64,000 nucleotides of DNA from the NCBI RefSeq assembly GCF_900111145.1, contig NZ_FOIR01000001.1:1433501-1497500 (forward strand). The letters run 5' to 3'. Position numbers and translations under genes: made by a program. The first letter of the stretch is position 1, and every line of letters begins with the position of its first letter. Below, one piece after another: positions 26,096 through 35,314 of this stretch. The DNA is from Roseivirga pacifica (lineage in GTDB: Bacteria > Bacteroidota > Bacteroidia > Cytophagales > Cyclobacteriaceae). Under the pieces are notes generated by a model. The model was not told where the DNA came from and searched no databases. It worked only from the letters and a program-made list of their open reading frames with translations.

Positions 26096-27727
26096 TTGAA
26101 TAAGTATCTCTTTATTAATGTCTTAGGATTTGTTAAGATTGAAAAGAACGTAGTTGTCTTGCTCATATTGTGGGTGTCTGCCATTTTGCTAGTCAATCCT
26201 TTGGGTGATTTTCCTTTGAATGACGACTGGGCTTATGGTAAAGTAGTAGAGCATTGGTTAAAGGACGGTAAATTCCAATTGATAAACTGGGGTGAAATGA
26301 CTTTGTTTTCCCACGTGATTCATGGCTTAGTGATTACAAAAGTATTTGGGTTTTCATATACCACTCTTAGAATCTCAACACTCATAATTTCCTTTGTTGG
26401 TATTTTAGGAGTTTATCGCTTAGGTAATATTTGTGGGTTAAATAGTAGAGCCTCTTTTATATTGTCTTTTTTGGTTCTAGCTAACCCTATTTTTCTGAGT
26501 CTTTCGTTTTCATATATGACGGATGTTCCGTTTATGACCATTGTTGTTTGGAGTATATACTTTTTTATAAAATACAATAAGGAACGGGCTACTATAAGTC
26601 TGTTTTTAGCTATAGTCTTATGTATTTGGGCAATGCTGTCAAGACAGTTGGCTATCGTTATACCATTTTCTTGGTTCTTTGCTCAACTTTTTAGCCCTAA
26701 AGTGGATAGAGTATCGTTTATCAGAGCAATTGTTCCATTGGTAAGTGTTATTATAGCCTACCTCTCATTTCATTCTATTCTGGATGAACTAGGGCTATTG
26801 CCAAATACTTATGGTTCCAAGTTGGACTATTTAAAGGAATTGATTTTAAACCCAGATTTGAGGTTCCTTAGAAATACTGTAGGATATGTTTTACTATTTA
26901 CCGCATATATAGGTCTGTTTCTAAGCCCTCTTTTGTTTTTTTTAAAAGGGAACTTCTTTAGTAGAAAAGATAGGCTATTCATTGTAGCTTATAGCTTAGC
27001 GATGACTTTATCTTTTGCATTAATGAATAAATTAATTCCTTCAATAGATAATGTTTTTATCGACTTTGGAGTGGGGCCAAATACCATGGAGGATTTTGCA
27101 GGCAATTTTAGAGACGCTCCTTATGGAGGAAAGGCGCCCGTTATTTTAAAGGCACTTCTTACTTTAGTAGGCTTTTTTTCAGGAGGAGTAATAATCATAG
27201 CCTTTAAAAATTGGTTAATTCAAGTGCATAAGGGGTTATTGTTTAATGAAGGTTTTATACTCATGATTATCGCTTGTTACATGGGGCCTTTCATGATAAC
27301 AGGTTATTATGACAGGTATCTAATAATTGTCTTTCCTTTAATGGGTGTTTTTCTGTTCAATTCTCTAACTGTTCATAAAAGGAGAATGTATTTGGCCTCA
27401 ATTACTCTAATTGGAACTTTTCTGTTTTTTTCAGTTGCAGCCACACATGATTACTTATCCTGGAACAGAAAGAGGTGGGAGGTTATTTACTTGGCTCTAG
27501 AAAATGAAATTCCAGCTATAAGCCTAGGTGCTGGTGTTGAATTTCAATGTTTGTATTTTTTTGACAATGATAACCCTCAATGGTATTTAAGGCCTGAGCC
27601 AGAGTATAAGATAACATTTAGGCCGCAAGAAAATCATACTATTTTAAACGAAGTCGAATATAGCAGATGGTTACCGGGCGAAAACTCAATTGTTCTAACA
27701 AAAAAATCAGGAAACCACAATGAGTAA
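26096..27727 (+). CDS. GT39-like polytopic membrane glycosyltransferase
   Basis: 543 aa from a TTG at 26096; no ATG is available upstream of the first membrane helix. About 11-12 hydrophobic segments. The first extracytoplasmic loop carries NDDWAYGKVVEHW, matching the acidic catalytic pair of GT-C (ArnT/PMT-like) enzymes. Such enzymes transfer sugars from polyprenyl-phosphate donors outside the membrane. It overlaps the next gene by 8 bp. The acceptor is unknown. Confidence 0.75.
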   Translation: MNKYLFINVLGFVKIEKNVVVLLILWVSAILLVNPLGDFPLNDDWAYGKVVEHWLKDGKFQLINWGEMTLFSHVIHGLVITKVFGFSYTTLRISTLIISFVGILGVYRLGNICGLNSRASFILSFLVLANPIFLSLSFSYMTDVPFMTIVVWSIYFFIKYNKERATISLFLAIVLCIWAMLSRQLAIVIPFSWFFAQLFSPKVDRVSFIRAIVPLVSVIIAYLSFHSILDELGLLPNTYGSKLDYLKELILNPDLRFLRNTVGYVLLFTAYIGLFLSPLLFFLKGNFFSRKDRLFIVAYSLAMTLSFALMNKLIPSIDNVFIDFGVGPNTMEDFAGNFRDAPYGGKAPVILKALLTLVGFFSGGVIIIAFKNWLIQVHKGLLFNEGFILMIIACYMGPFMITGYYDRYLIIVFPLMGVFLFNSLTVHKRRMYLASITLIGTFLFFSVAATHDYLSWNRKRWEVIYLALENEIPAISLGAGVEFQCLYFFDNDNPQWYLRPEPEYKITFRPQENHTILNEVEYSRWLPGENSIVLTKKSGNHNE

Positions 27728-28577
27728 AATTAAAGGAGAAGAAGTTGAGCAGTTAAGACTGAACTCGCTCCAAGCAAACCTTCCTATTGACCGAGATACA
27801 TTTTCTTCCAATATTCCTTTTCCACATATATGTTTTGATAACTTTTTGGCTGAAGAAGTTGCAAGGAAAATTCATGATGAATTTCCGATTACAGGTGAGG
27901 GGCAATGGATTCAATACTTCCATTACAATGAGCGTAAATCTGGCCTCAATAACCAGAGCCTTCTACCAAAACCGGTTAAAAACCTGATTGATCAATTACA
28001 TTCTTATGAGTTCTGTAGCTATTTATCCCAATTATCTGGAATTAAGAACCTTATACCTGATCATACTTTGGAAGGAGGAGGCTTGCACTCAAGTGAAAGA
28101 GGAGGGTACTTAAATATACACGCAGATTTTACTGTTCACCCCCATAACCCAACCTGGGAGAGACGGTTAAACTTACTCATTTACTTCAATCAAGACTGGA
28201 AAAAGGAATTTGGAGGTGACTTAGAATTCTGGTCTAATGACATGAAAAAATGCGTTAAACAAATAGAGCCTATCTTTAATAGATGTGCGATCTTTGCTAC
28301 CAAGGCGGATTCATATCACGGGTTTCCAGAACCCCTAAAATGCCCTGAAGACGAAAGAAGATTATCCCTAGCGCTATATTATTATACCCAATCAGATCAA
28401 AAAGTTAAAATTAAACCTACTAATTATAAATCGAGACCGGAAGATGGTTTAAAATCCATTTTGATTTGGCTTGACAAAAAAGTAGTCTCAATTTACACGC
28501 TAGTAAAAAAGAGATTTGGTTTAAATGATGATATGGCAAGCTTATTTTTAGGGTTTTTTCGTAGGAAGAAAAGGTAA
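27720..28577 (+). CDS. 2-oxoglutarate/Fe(II)-dependent oxygenase (prolyl 4-hydroxylase-like)
   Basis: 285 aa. Double-stranded beta-helix with iron ligands His134-x-Asp136 (LNIHADF) and His200 (DSYHGFPEP), and 2-oxoglutarate-binding Arg in DERRLSLALYYY (about 213-214). The layout FPHICFDNFL...GG.L.FW matches the 2OG-FeII_3 family. It would hydroxylate a small substrate, sugar or protein side chain. It is last in the rightward block, and its 3' end overlaps the convergent methyltransferase by 30 bp. Confidence 0.88.
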   Translation: MSKIKGEEVEQLRLNSLQANLPIDRDTFSSNIPFPHICFDNFLAEEVARKIHDEFPITGEGQWIQYFHYNERKSGLNNQSLLPKPVKNLIDQLHSYEFCSYLSQLSGIKNLIPDHTLEGGGLHSSERGGYLNIHADFTVHPHNPTWERRLNLLIYFNQDWKKEFGGDLEFWSNDMKKCVKQIEPIFNRCAIFATKADSYHGFPEPLKCPEDERRLSLALYYYTQSDQKVKIKPTNYKSRPEDGLKSILIWLDKKVVSIYTLVKKRFGLNDDMASLFLGFFRRKKR

Positions 28578-29219
28578 GTTGGCTCTCTCAATGAGTTGAT
28601 ATAGCCAAAATGCATATTTCTTTATTAATGAACTGATACCAAAGGTGAGTAAGGCCTTTTTAATTCGTTTGAGCTTTGCTTTTGGAGCATATAAAGCTAT
28701 GATAGAGTACCTATTTGGAATAAATAATAACTGAGAGTCTAATTCCTGTTTCAGAGATATTGAAGTCCATTGTGATCTATGAGCTTCAAATTCATTGTTG
28801 TAGCCTGCACCTTGAGTTCCAATGTCTTTAGGGCTTGAAATGATTATATGCTCTGATTTCGTTTTGCATAAGGCCAATAGCCTTTTAGCATCTTCCATTT
28901 CAAAATGCTCCAATACATCAATTAAGAGTATAAGGTCATAGTTATCAATCTCAGGCAAAATATCTATTGCATTCCCAATAAAAATTTGGTCATAGATACT
29001 TCTATGATGCGGAAGTATGTAAGGTTCAAAAATCTCAATACCATCTATTGTTCTTGTCCATTTAGTATAATCATCCCCTTCACCCCATATTTCCAAATAT
29101 TCCCTTAAAAGCATTCCGTACTTTCCAAACCCAATGCCAATTTCTAACACTCTTTTAGGTTTTAATAGAGTAACTAAATGAGTAATCTCGTTTAATTGAA
29201 ATGGGTGACTAGTTGGCAT
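28548..29219 (-). CDS. Class I SAM-dependent methyltransferase
   Basis: 223 aa. SAM-binding motif I RVLEIGIGFGKYG, motif II in DGIEIFEPY, and motif III/IV DLILLIDVLEHFE with the acidic/His LEHF signature common in small-molecule methyltransferases. A C-terminal Lys-rich helical tail is present. It ends the middle leftward block; the start overlaps the preceding methyltransferase stop by 11 bp. Substrate unknown. Confidence 0.85.
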   Translation of the reverse strand: MPTSHPFQLNEITHLVTLLKPKRVLEIGIGFGKYGMLLREYLEIWGEGDDYTKWTRTIDGIEIFEPYILPHHRSIYDQIFIGNAIDILPEIDNYDLILLIDVLEHFEMEDAKRLLALCKTKSEHIIISSPKDIGTQGAGYNNEFEAHRSQWTSISLKQELDSQLLFIPNRYSIIALYAPKAKLKRIKKALLTFGISSLIKKYAFWLYQLIERANLPFLPTKKP

Positions 29220-29907
29220 TATCGATTTGAATAGAATAAATATAGTTCATTTCCCAAGCTATAATTTTTTGGTCTATGAGTTGAAAGTAGAAGCCGTAGG
29301 ATTGTGCAATTCTGCTAATCTCAGAGAGGTCACAATCTTCACTTAACACCATAAAAACTTTCGTTTTAATGTGAATATAAATATTCAACTTTTCGAAGAA
29401 CCGATGAAAAAAGTCGAAATTATTGCCACAATACCACGCCTTTTCTAAATTATTCTTCGGTGTTTTTGGATAGTAAGGTGGGTTTAGAACTATAATGTCA
29501 TAAGCTAATATTTCAATAGACTCAAATAAGTCTGACCTTAAAACCTTTATCTGAAGGTTGTTTAGAACAGAGTTCCCCTTAGTAGCTTCAATTGCTTCTG
29601 GATTAATATCAGTTGCTGTTACGTTAGCGCCTAATTTGCTTGCTAACAAACTAATAACACCGCTACCTGCTCCAATTTCTAAGAACATTTGATTTTTTAA
29701 ATTTACAGTACTTAGAAAGTCGAACATATACTTGGTACTAAAAGATAGTTTCGGGTTAAAAACCCCTGAAGGAACCTTAATCTTTATTCCATTAAATGAA
29801 TAGCTATGAGTTAAGGTTGAGTAAACCTTATAAAAGACTAAAAGAATAGGATGTAATTTCTTAACGATTTTTCTTAATGCCTTTATTCTCTGTTTATGAT
29901 AGTTCAA
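29209..29907 (-). CDS. HemK/PrmC-like class I methyltransferase
   Basis: 232 aa from a TTG at 29907 (no ATG precedes the SAM-binding core); it overlaps the upstream radical SAM gene by 14 bp. Motif I FLEIGAGSGVISLLA, ATDINPEAIEAT, and IIVLNPPYYP, the NPPY motif typical of N- or carbocyclic-amide/amine methyltransferases such as PrmC. Length is shorter than PrmC and the N-terminal helical bundle is reduced. The real PrmC is presumably elsewhere; this copy probably modifies the cluster product. Confidence 0.8.
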   Translation of the reverse strand: MNYHKQRIKALRKIVKKLHPILLVFYKVYSTLTHSYSFNGIKIKVPSGVFNPKLSFSTKYMFDFLSTVNLKNQMFLEIGAGSGVISLLASKLGANVTATDINPEAIEATKGNSVLNNLQIKVLRSDLFESIEILAYDIIVLNPPYYPKTPKNNLEKAWYCGNNFDFFHRFFEKLNIYIHIKTKVFMVLSEDCDLSEISRIAQSYGFYFQLIDQKIIAWEMNYIYSIQIDNAN

Positions 29908-31306
29908 TTTTCCGCCTAAGTCTATTTATTATATATTTTTCGAGTGGCAACTTGTAGAAGTCTTTTTCACATCTCCAGCGTGCCATTGTTCTTATTGGGG
30001 AAGATATCCAATGTTCATCCCTCCATGCTAAGCTAGAATAGAATTTAAAGCTTTCGATTAGGTTGTATTTTTCTTCATCTACCCAAGGACCTCCTTTTGC
30101 ATCTACGAAATCAAACTCTGACCAATCTTGTAAGTTATTAGGGAGTTGATAACCACTTTTCACAGCATCTTCTGTAATAGCTGTACCAGGATAAGGCTTA
30201 TAATAAAAAATAGGTGTATAGAATTTAGGACTTATTTTTCTCAACTTTTTTATAAAATCCATAGAGGCTTTGACACTTTTATCTGACTCACCTGGAAAAC
30301 CGACAATAAAGGGAAACTGAACAGTAATCTTTAGCCTATTACATTTATCTGCACAATCCAAAACCTGCTCGAGCTTAATATCCTTTTTGAGCCAATCCAT
30401 CATCTCTTGAGATCCAGACTCAACTCCAATTAGAACTCTACGAAGTCCGGACCTCTTAAGTAGTTTAAAGTCTTCAAGATCAAGCCTAGATCCTTGATCC
30501 GCTCTCATAGTGGCAGCCCAACTAATGTTGAGCTTTTTGTCAATAAACTCTTCTGCAATTTCTGTGCTTCTCTTTTTGTAGGTAAAAAAAGTTTCATCTT
30601 GAAAATTAACATCAGTAAAGCCATATTTATTCTGCCAATGTTTAAGTTCACTAACAAGTCTTTTGGGTTCGATTGATGTCCATTTACGCTTAAAAACAAA
30701 CGGGTCAGCACAAAAAGAGCACCTAAAGAAACAGCCCGTGGAAGAAATATAATCGAACTGTCTTTTTCCCTTAGCTTTGAAGTAGCGTTCAATGTCAATA
30801 AGATCATAATTGACGGGTGGTAAATCGTTCATATTGGACATTAGCCGTGCTGGAGTTTTAATAATATCTCCATTTCTTCTAAAGGCAATTCCATTGATTT
30901 CTTTCAAGTCAGAGTTGTCATTCAGCGCTTTTATCAACTCATTAAAAGTAACCTCTCCTTGGCCATAGACAGTTATGTCAACGGAGTCTTCTTCTTGTAA
31001 GATTTCACTCGCGAATAAGGAAGGATGCCACCCTCCCCATACCGTTTTAAGCTCTGGATAGACCGATTTAACTAACCTAGTAGCGTAAAGAGCATCTTTA
31101 AGTGGTGAACCTGACAACACGGTGACGCCTAGACAAAATGCATCTTCACAACATTCGATGAGTTTGCTGTGTGCATTTTCTTCAATCCTAGCGTCAATAA
31201 TTATAACCTCAAACTCACTTGGGTCAAGTACTGAGGCAATTGACAATAGTGCCAATGGCATGTCAAAGAAAAGTGCCTCTGGGTTGTATAGTACGATTTT
31301 TTTCAT
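29894..31306 (-). CDS. B12-binding-domain radical SAM protein A
   Basis: 470 aa from the ATG at 31306, one base after the upstream stop; a start five codons earlier is possible. Rossmann-like cobalamin-binding domain (about 1-150; VWGGWHPSLFA loop) followed by a radical SAM barrel with Cys192-x3-Cys196-x2-Cys199 in STGCFFRCSFCADP. No DxHxxG base-off motif is visible, as in several members of this class. Such enzymes methylate unactivated carbons or catalyse cyclisations. The C-terminal region is aromatic-rich and unassigned. Substrate unknown. Confidence 0.88.
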   Translation of the reverse strand: MKKIVLYNPEALFFDMPLALLSIASVLDPSEFEVIIIDARIEENAHSKLIECCEDAFCLGVTVLSGSPLKDALYATRLVKSVYPELKTVWGGWHPSLFASEILQEEDSVDITVYGQGEVTFNELIKALNDNSDLKEINGIAFRRNGDIIKTPARLMSNMNDLPPVNYDLIDIERYFKAKGKRQFDYISSTGCFFRCSFCADPFVFKRKWTSIEPKRLVSELKHWQNKYGFTDVNFQDETFFTYKKRSTEIAEEFIDKKLNISWAATMRADQGSRLDLEDFKLLKRSGLRRVLIGVESGSQEMMDWLKKDIKLEQVLDCADKCNRLKITVQFPFIVGFPGESDKSVKASMDFIKKLRKISPKFYTPIFYYKPYPGTAITEDAVKSGYQLPNNLQDWSEFDFVDAKGGPWVDEEKYNLIESFKFYSSLAWRDEHWISSPIRTMARWRCEKDFYKLPLEKYIINRLRRKIELS

Positions 31307-31307
31307 T

Positions 31308-32822
31308 CTAAAATCCTTCAATCTCTGGTTGTCTGTATTTAAGCCAAAATTTTTGTAAAATCTTTAATTCATAAGGAAAGTGATAAAAGCTGTATTTATA
31401 TCTGTAATAAGAAAGGGAGCGGATGACTTTTCTCTTTTTGGGGGTAAGTCTTAAATCGGAAACTGTAGGGTGAAATGCATTTAAAACAGTTTCAAAGTTC
31501 TTAATTTTATCAACCATTTTTGGTGTAAGCCAGGGAGTTAAAGGGTTCTTTCTTAAATCAAAACTTTCCCATGCTGGCTTTAACCAATCTTCTAGCTTAT
31601 TTGGGAATTCGAAACCGGCACTTTGAAGCTGGCTATATAGTTCTGAACCTTCTGTTGGCACAGGACTATATATGTAGATAATGATTTCCGTATCAGGGTT
31701 GGCCTTTTTAACCTTTTTAATGAATTCAATATCATCATTTATTTGACGCATAACGGTGGCTTCATCTTTACCAGGGAACCCCAATACAAAGGAGTATTCA
31801 GGAATAATATTGAATTTTTTTAACCTTTTGGCAAAGCTTATGATTTGTTCGGCAGTTTGTGTTCCTCCTTTATCTACCTGCTTAAGCACTTCGTCACTGC
31901 CACTTTCTGCTCCGAAAAAGATCATCTTGCAACCTGCCCTACTGATTAAATCTAAATCCTCATCAGTGTATTGATTCATGGTGTCAATTCGTCCTTCTCC
32001 CCACCATTTAATATTATCGTTCATTATTAGTTTGGCAAACTCGATAACTCTCTTTTTTGATACAAAAAAGTTATTGTCATGAAACTCTATTGAATCTACG
32101 GGGTTGATTTCTTGTAATTTGGAATATTCTTGATATATCCTTTTAGCTGACTGTCCTTTCCACCGTGCATTATAAATAGGGACAACAGCACAAAACGAAC
32201 ATGTAAAAGGACAGCCGAAACTTGAGTGATACCCTAAGGTTGCATTTCCTAGTATTGTCTTAGGTAAAAACCTATTCAAGGGGTAAAACTTGTTCAAATG
32301 ATCATAGGGTAAAGGAGGTAGTTTGTCTTGATCTAGCAAGCCTTGCTTCTTGGTTTTAATTATTTCGCCATGTTCATTTTTAAAAATGAGGTTCTCAATA
32401 TCATCAATAGGTTTTTCATGCTCTTTTGCATCGATTAATCTAGGGAAAACATCGTCACCTGGCCCGTTAATAATTACATCGATATATCCACTTTCCAAAC
32501 AGACTTGAAATTGATTTGAAGCAAAGTATCCTCCCCAAATGGTTGTTACCTCAGGGTACTCTTGTTTGATTTGCTTTGTATAGGGTATGGCTTGTTTCAA
32601 TTGTGGTCCGGGCATTACGGAAACTCCAAAATATTTAAACTTACCAGACTGCAGGTACTCTTGAATTCTACTCCATGGGTCACTTTCCATATTTCCATCC
32701 ACAAATACGTAATCATATTTTCCGTGAATAGACGCTCCAACAGTAAGAATAGAGTTTGGAATCCTGTATTTGCTGTTGGCACTTCTAGGGTTGAACAATA
32801 AAACCGAATTATTATTTTGCAT
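31308..32822 (-). CDS. B12-binding-domain radical SAM protein B
   Basis: 504 aa. Cobalamin-binding-like N-terminus (about 5-135; IWGGYFASNQF) and radical SAM core with Cys204-x3-Cys208-x2-Cys211 in SFGCPFTCSFCAVVP. Later GAESGSDEVLKQVDKGGT and SFVLGFPGKDEAT are typical barrel strands. It is tandem with protein A (1-bp gap) but diverged, so the two probably act in successive steps. Substrate unknown. Confidence 0.88.
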   Translation of the reverse strand: MQNNNSVLLFNPRSANSKYRIPNSILTVGASIHGKYDYVFVDGNMESDPWSRIQEYLQSGKFKYFGVSVMPGPQLKQAIPYTKQIKQEYPEVTTIWGGYFASNQFQVCLESGYIDVIINGPGDDVFPRLIDAKEHEKPIDDIENLIFKNEHGEIIKTKKQGLLDQDKLPPLPYDHLNKFYPLNRFLPKTILGNATLGYHSSFGCPFTCSFCAVVPIYNARWKGQSAKRIYQEYSKLQEINPVDSIEFHDNNFFVSKKRVIEFAKLIMNDNIKWWGEGRIDTMNQYTDEDLDLISRAGCKMIFFGAESGSDEVLKQVDKGGTQTAEQIISFAKRLKKFNIIPEYSFVLGFPGKDEATVMRQINDDIEFIKKVKKANPDTEIIIYIYSPVPTEGSELYSQLQSAGFEFPNKLEDWLKPAWESFDLRKNPLTPWLTPKMVDKIKNFETVLNAFHPTVSDLRLTPKKRKVIRSLSYYRYKYSFYHFPYELKILQKFWLKYRQPEIEGF

Positions 32823-32902
32823 ACCTTCTATGATCGATATAGTTTTTGATTATTCCTTCCTTGTATTTCCATGGTATAATTGGGGTGAGCAACCATGATT
32901 TA

Positions 32903-34054
32903 TTAGTTAGGGTTTGCTTGTTTATTGAGAGAGTTCAATAAGTAATCATTCTTTTCAAAAAATTGTAGTAATACCCGTGACAGATTATTGCTTCCCTGAT
33001 AGTTCAAGTGCATATCATCAAAAAAATTATCTGAATTTGGAGTGAGTTCCTGCTGCATGTTAATATATGGTATATTGTGTTTGTTGCATAAACTTATATT
33101 ATGTGCGTTCAGCTCATCCATTGCTCTACGGAGGTCCTTTTCTCGATAACGTGCATTGCCAAAAATACTGGTCTGCCAACTGTCTAGGTCCGTATCCTTC
33201 TCGTCCCATGAAACTGCTTGCGATAGAAAGACTAATTTAATATTTAGAGCTTTACAGATTCCTATCAATGCTTCTAAACCGTTTAATGAATAGTCAAAAT
33301 TTAATTCTTCAGGAAAGTTGGTGAATGCCATCTCACTCACAATTGCTGCTCGGTTCTGTTGGTTTGTTTCAGCTGTTATGTGATAAGGGTTCGGATTCAT
33401 CCCCTTAACTAAATAGTAAAGTCTTCGGCCTATTTGAGTTTCTGTTAGCAATAACAATTCACCTCTTACTTTTAAAGGATATGTAGACTTATTCTGGCTG
33501 GTACTTTTTGTAATAGATGCATACAAGTCGTTAACTCCTGCATATACTATAAATAGATCTGGGTTTAAGTGGATTAATTGCTGAATTACTAGGTGTAAGT
33601 GGTCTGAAATGTTATGACCAGATTGACCAGTATTGATTACCGAGATATTCTTTCCAAGAAATACATCATTCATTTGTTTTGCAAGTAGGCTTGGCCAGTC
33701 ATCTCCATCATTTAAAAAAGAGCACTCGGTAGTACTCCCTCCTATGGCAAAAATTCTAAACTCATCATCACTCTTTTTATTAGTATACAAATCTTCTTGG
33801 TATCTGAAGCCTAAGTTATTTGTTGTAACGGTAACTTGCTTATCATAATTTTTAAAACCAGGGAGTTGATCTTCTATGGTAATGGTGAATTGTTCTTTTG
33901 GGAGCTTAGTGGGGGTGAAATAGTATCTAGTAGATATTTTTTCTTGTTTAAAGGGGTCTCTTATTGGGTAAAAGGTTAGAATACCTTCTATGACAAAAAG
34001 CCCTACAATTAAGAAGATCAGGTTAATTAATAAAACCTTCAATAGTTTTTTCAT
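32903..34054 (-). CDS. Membrane-anchored SGNH hydrolase-like protein (GGST type)
   Basis: 383 aa from the ATG at 34054; the frame also opens at a TTG four codons earlier. N-terminal membrane anchor (about 4-27, LLINLIFLIVGLFVIEGIL). Ser107 in FAIGGSTTECSFL, block III VYAGVNDLY, dyad FFDDMHLNYQGS. Paralogue of the proteins at 24870 and 42604. Probably an extracytoplasmic O-acyl transferase or esterase acting on the cluster glycan. An 80-bp gap separates its stop from radical SAM gene B. Confidence 0.82.
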   Translation of the reverse strand: MKKLLKVLLINLIFLIVGLFVIEGILTFYPIRDPFKQEKISTRYYFTPTKLPKEQFTITIEDQLPGFKNYDKQVTVTTNNLGFRYQEDLYTNKKSDDEFRIFAIGGSTTECSFLNDGDDWPSLLAKQMNDVFLGKNISVINTGQSGHNISDHLHLVIQQLIHLNPDLFIVYAGVNDLYASITKSTSQNKSTYPLKVRGELLLLTETQIGRRLYYLVKGMNPNPYHITAETNQQNRAAIVSEMAFTNFPEELNFDYSLNGLEALIGICKALNIKLVFLSQAVSWDEKDTDLDSWQTSIFGNARYREKDLRRAMDELNAHNISLCNKHNIPYINMQQELTPNSDNFFDDMHLNYQGSNNLSRVLLQFFEKNDYLLNSLNKQANPN

Positions 34055-34069
34055 AAGTACTTTCAATTG

Positions 34070-35161
34070 TTAACTACTAAAAGCACTACAACATCTACTA
34101 CAGGCAGGCAATAGCCCACCAGCATCATTTAAAGTCTTTCTAAAGTTTCCGGCAATCGAAGAGTTCCAAATGGAAGATAATTCAGTTTCGTAAATATTAC
34201 CTATGCTCAAATTGTAACATCTTCCATGGGCTGGTATTACAGAACCGTCCGACTTTATCATCAGATTATTGAATGCATCATGACATCTCTTACCGATAAG
34301 TCTTTCTGGGAACTGATAGAAATTGGTTAGCTCGTCTTTTTTAATAGTCTTGGGGGAAAAGGTGATTGGGAATGGATACTCATCACTTTCTATGGACTTG
34401 ATTTCCTCCCATAACAAATCTAGATCCATAGCCTCTAGGTTTAGTTCATCTGTATTAGACTCTGTCGCAGGGTAAGTCATACCGTAAACAAGGTTGTGAT
34501 CATTCGCCATAGCTTGTGTAGTAAAGTTGGTATGCATGAAGCCAAGCTGCTTAAGTGGGTAGTTCTTAAAGTAGTCCGCGAACTCCTTTAGCCTACCAAT
34601 GTTCCATTCTGTTATTACACAAAAAACACTAATACCTGGCCCATTTCCTTTTTCTATTATTGCTTCGATCCCTTTTAAAGCTCTTTGAAAAGAACTCTTA
34701 TGCCCTCTAATATAGTTGTGAATATCTTCAGGGCCATCTAGTGATACAAAAACACTTTTGAGCCCAGATTCCATGAGTTCCTCAGCTTTTGACGCCAAAG
34801 TGAGTCCATTGGTGGTAATTGATGTATCTAAACCATACTCCTGAGCATAGTTAAGAGAACTTATTAAATGAGGATAAACAAGAGGCTCTGTAAACCCATA
34901 TCCGATCCTAGTCTTTGGATAGTATTTATACACCTGATCAAAAATTGTCTGAATCAATTCAAGTGGCATATTAATAGGGTGTGAACCCACTAAATTTGTG
35001 GCAAAATTACTATTGATATTCTGGGTTCCCACATCACACATTTTACAATGGAGATTGCAAATATTATTTACGCCTAATACTACCCAGCTGGGGGCATAAA
35101 ACAACTTCTTAGGTGAAATTTTTGCATTTGCTCTTCTAATTATACTCTGAATTTTCCCCAT
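34070..35161 (-). CDS. Radical SAM/SPASM domain protein
   Basis: 363 aa. Radical SAM Cys35-x3-Cys39-x2-Cys42 in NNICNLHCKMCDVG, then a SPASM-type C-terminal region with Cys residues in KRCHDAF, HGRCYNLSIGNI and LPACSRCCSAF for auxiliary Fe-S clusters. SPASM enzymes mature peptides or act on sugars such as aminoglycosides. No short precursor peptide gene is seen beside it, so a sugar or lipid substrate is as likely. It is first in the middle leftward block. Confidence 0.9.
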   Translation of the reverse strand: MGKIQSIIRRANAKISPKKLFYAPSWVVLGVNNICNLHCKMCDVGTQNINSNFATNLVGSHPINMPLELIQTIFDQVYKYYPKTRIGYGFTEPLVYPHLISSLNYAQEYGLDTSITTNGLTLASKAEELMESGLKSVFVSLDGPEDIHNYIRGHKSSFQRALKGIEAIIEKGNGPGISVFCVITEWNIGRLKEFADYFKNYPLKQLGFMHTNFTTQAMANDHNLVYGMTYPATESNTDELNLEAMDLDLLWEEIKSIESDEYPFPITFSPKTIKKDELTNFYQFPERLIGKRCHDAFNNLMIKSDGSVIPAHGRCYNLSIGNIYETELSSIWNSSIAGNFRKTLNDAGGLLPACSRCCSAFSS

Positions 35162-35314
35162 TACTTGTTTTTACTCTTCTGCTTTATTTAGGCAAACTAT
35201 CATACCATTCAATTCAACTGTAATTTAACATCACTTAAATTTTGTCTATCTATTTAACTAAAAAATATTAACCTTTAACTCTATTTGACTGACTTAATCC
35301 CCTGGCAACTCTTA

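Noticed and set aside
30505-30807. 100-aa minus-strand frame inside radical SAM gene A
   Set aside because: Out-of-frame shadow on the same strand within a gene with intact radical SAM and cobalamin-like domains; not a frameshift.
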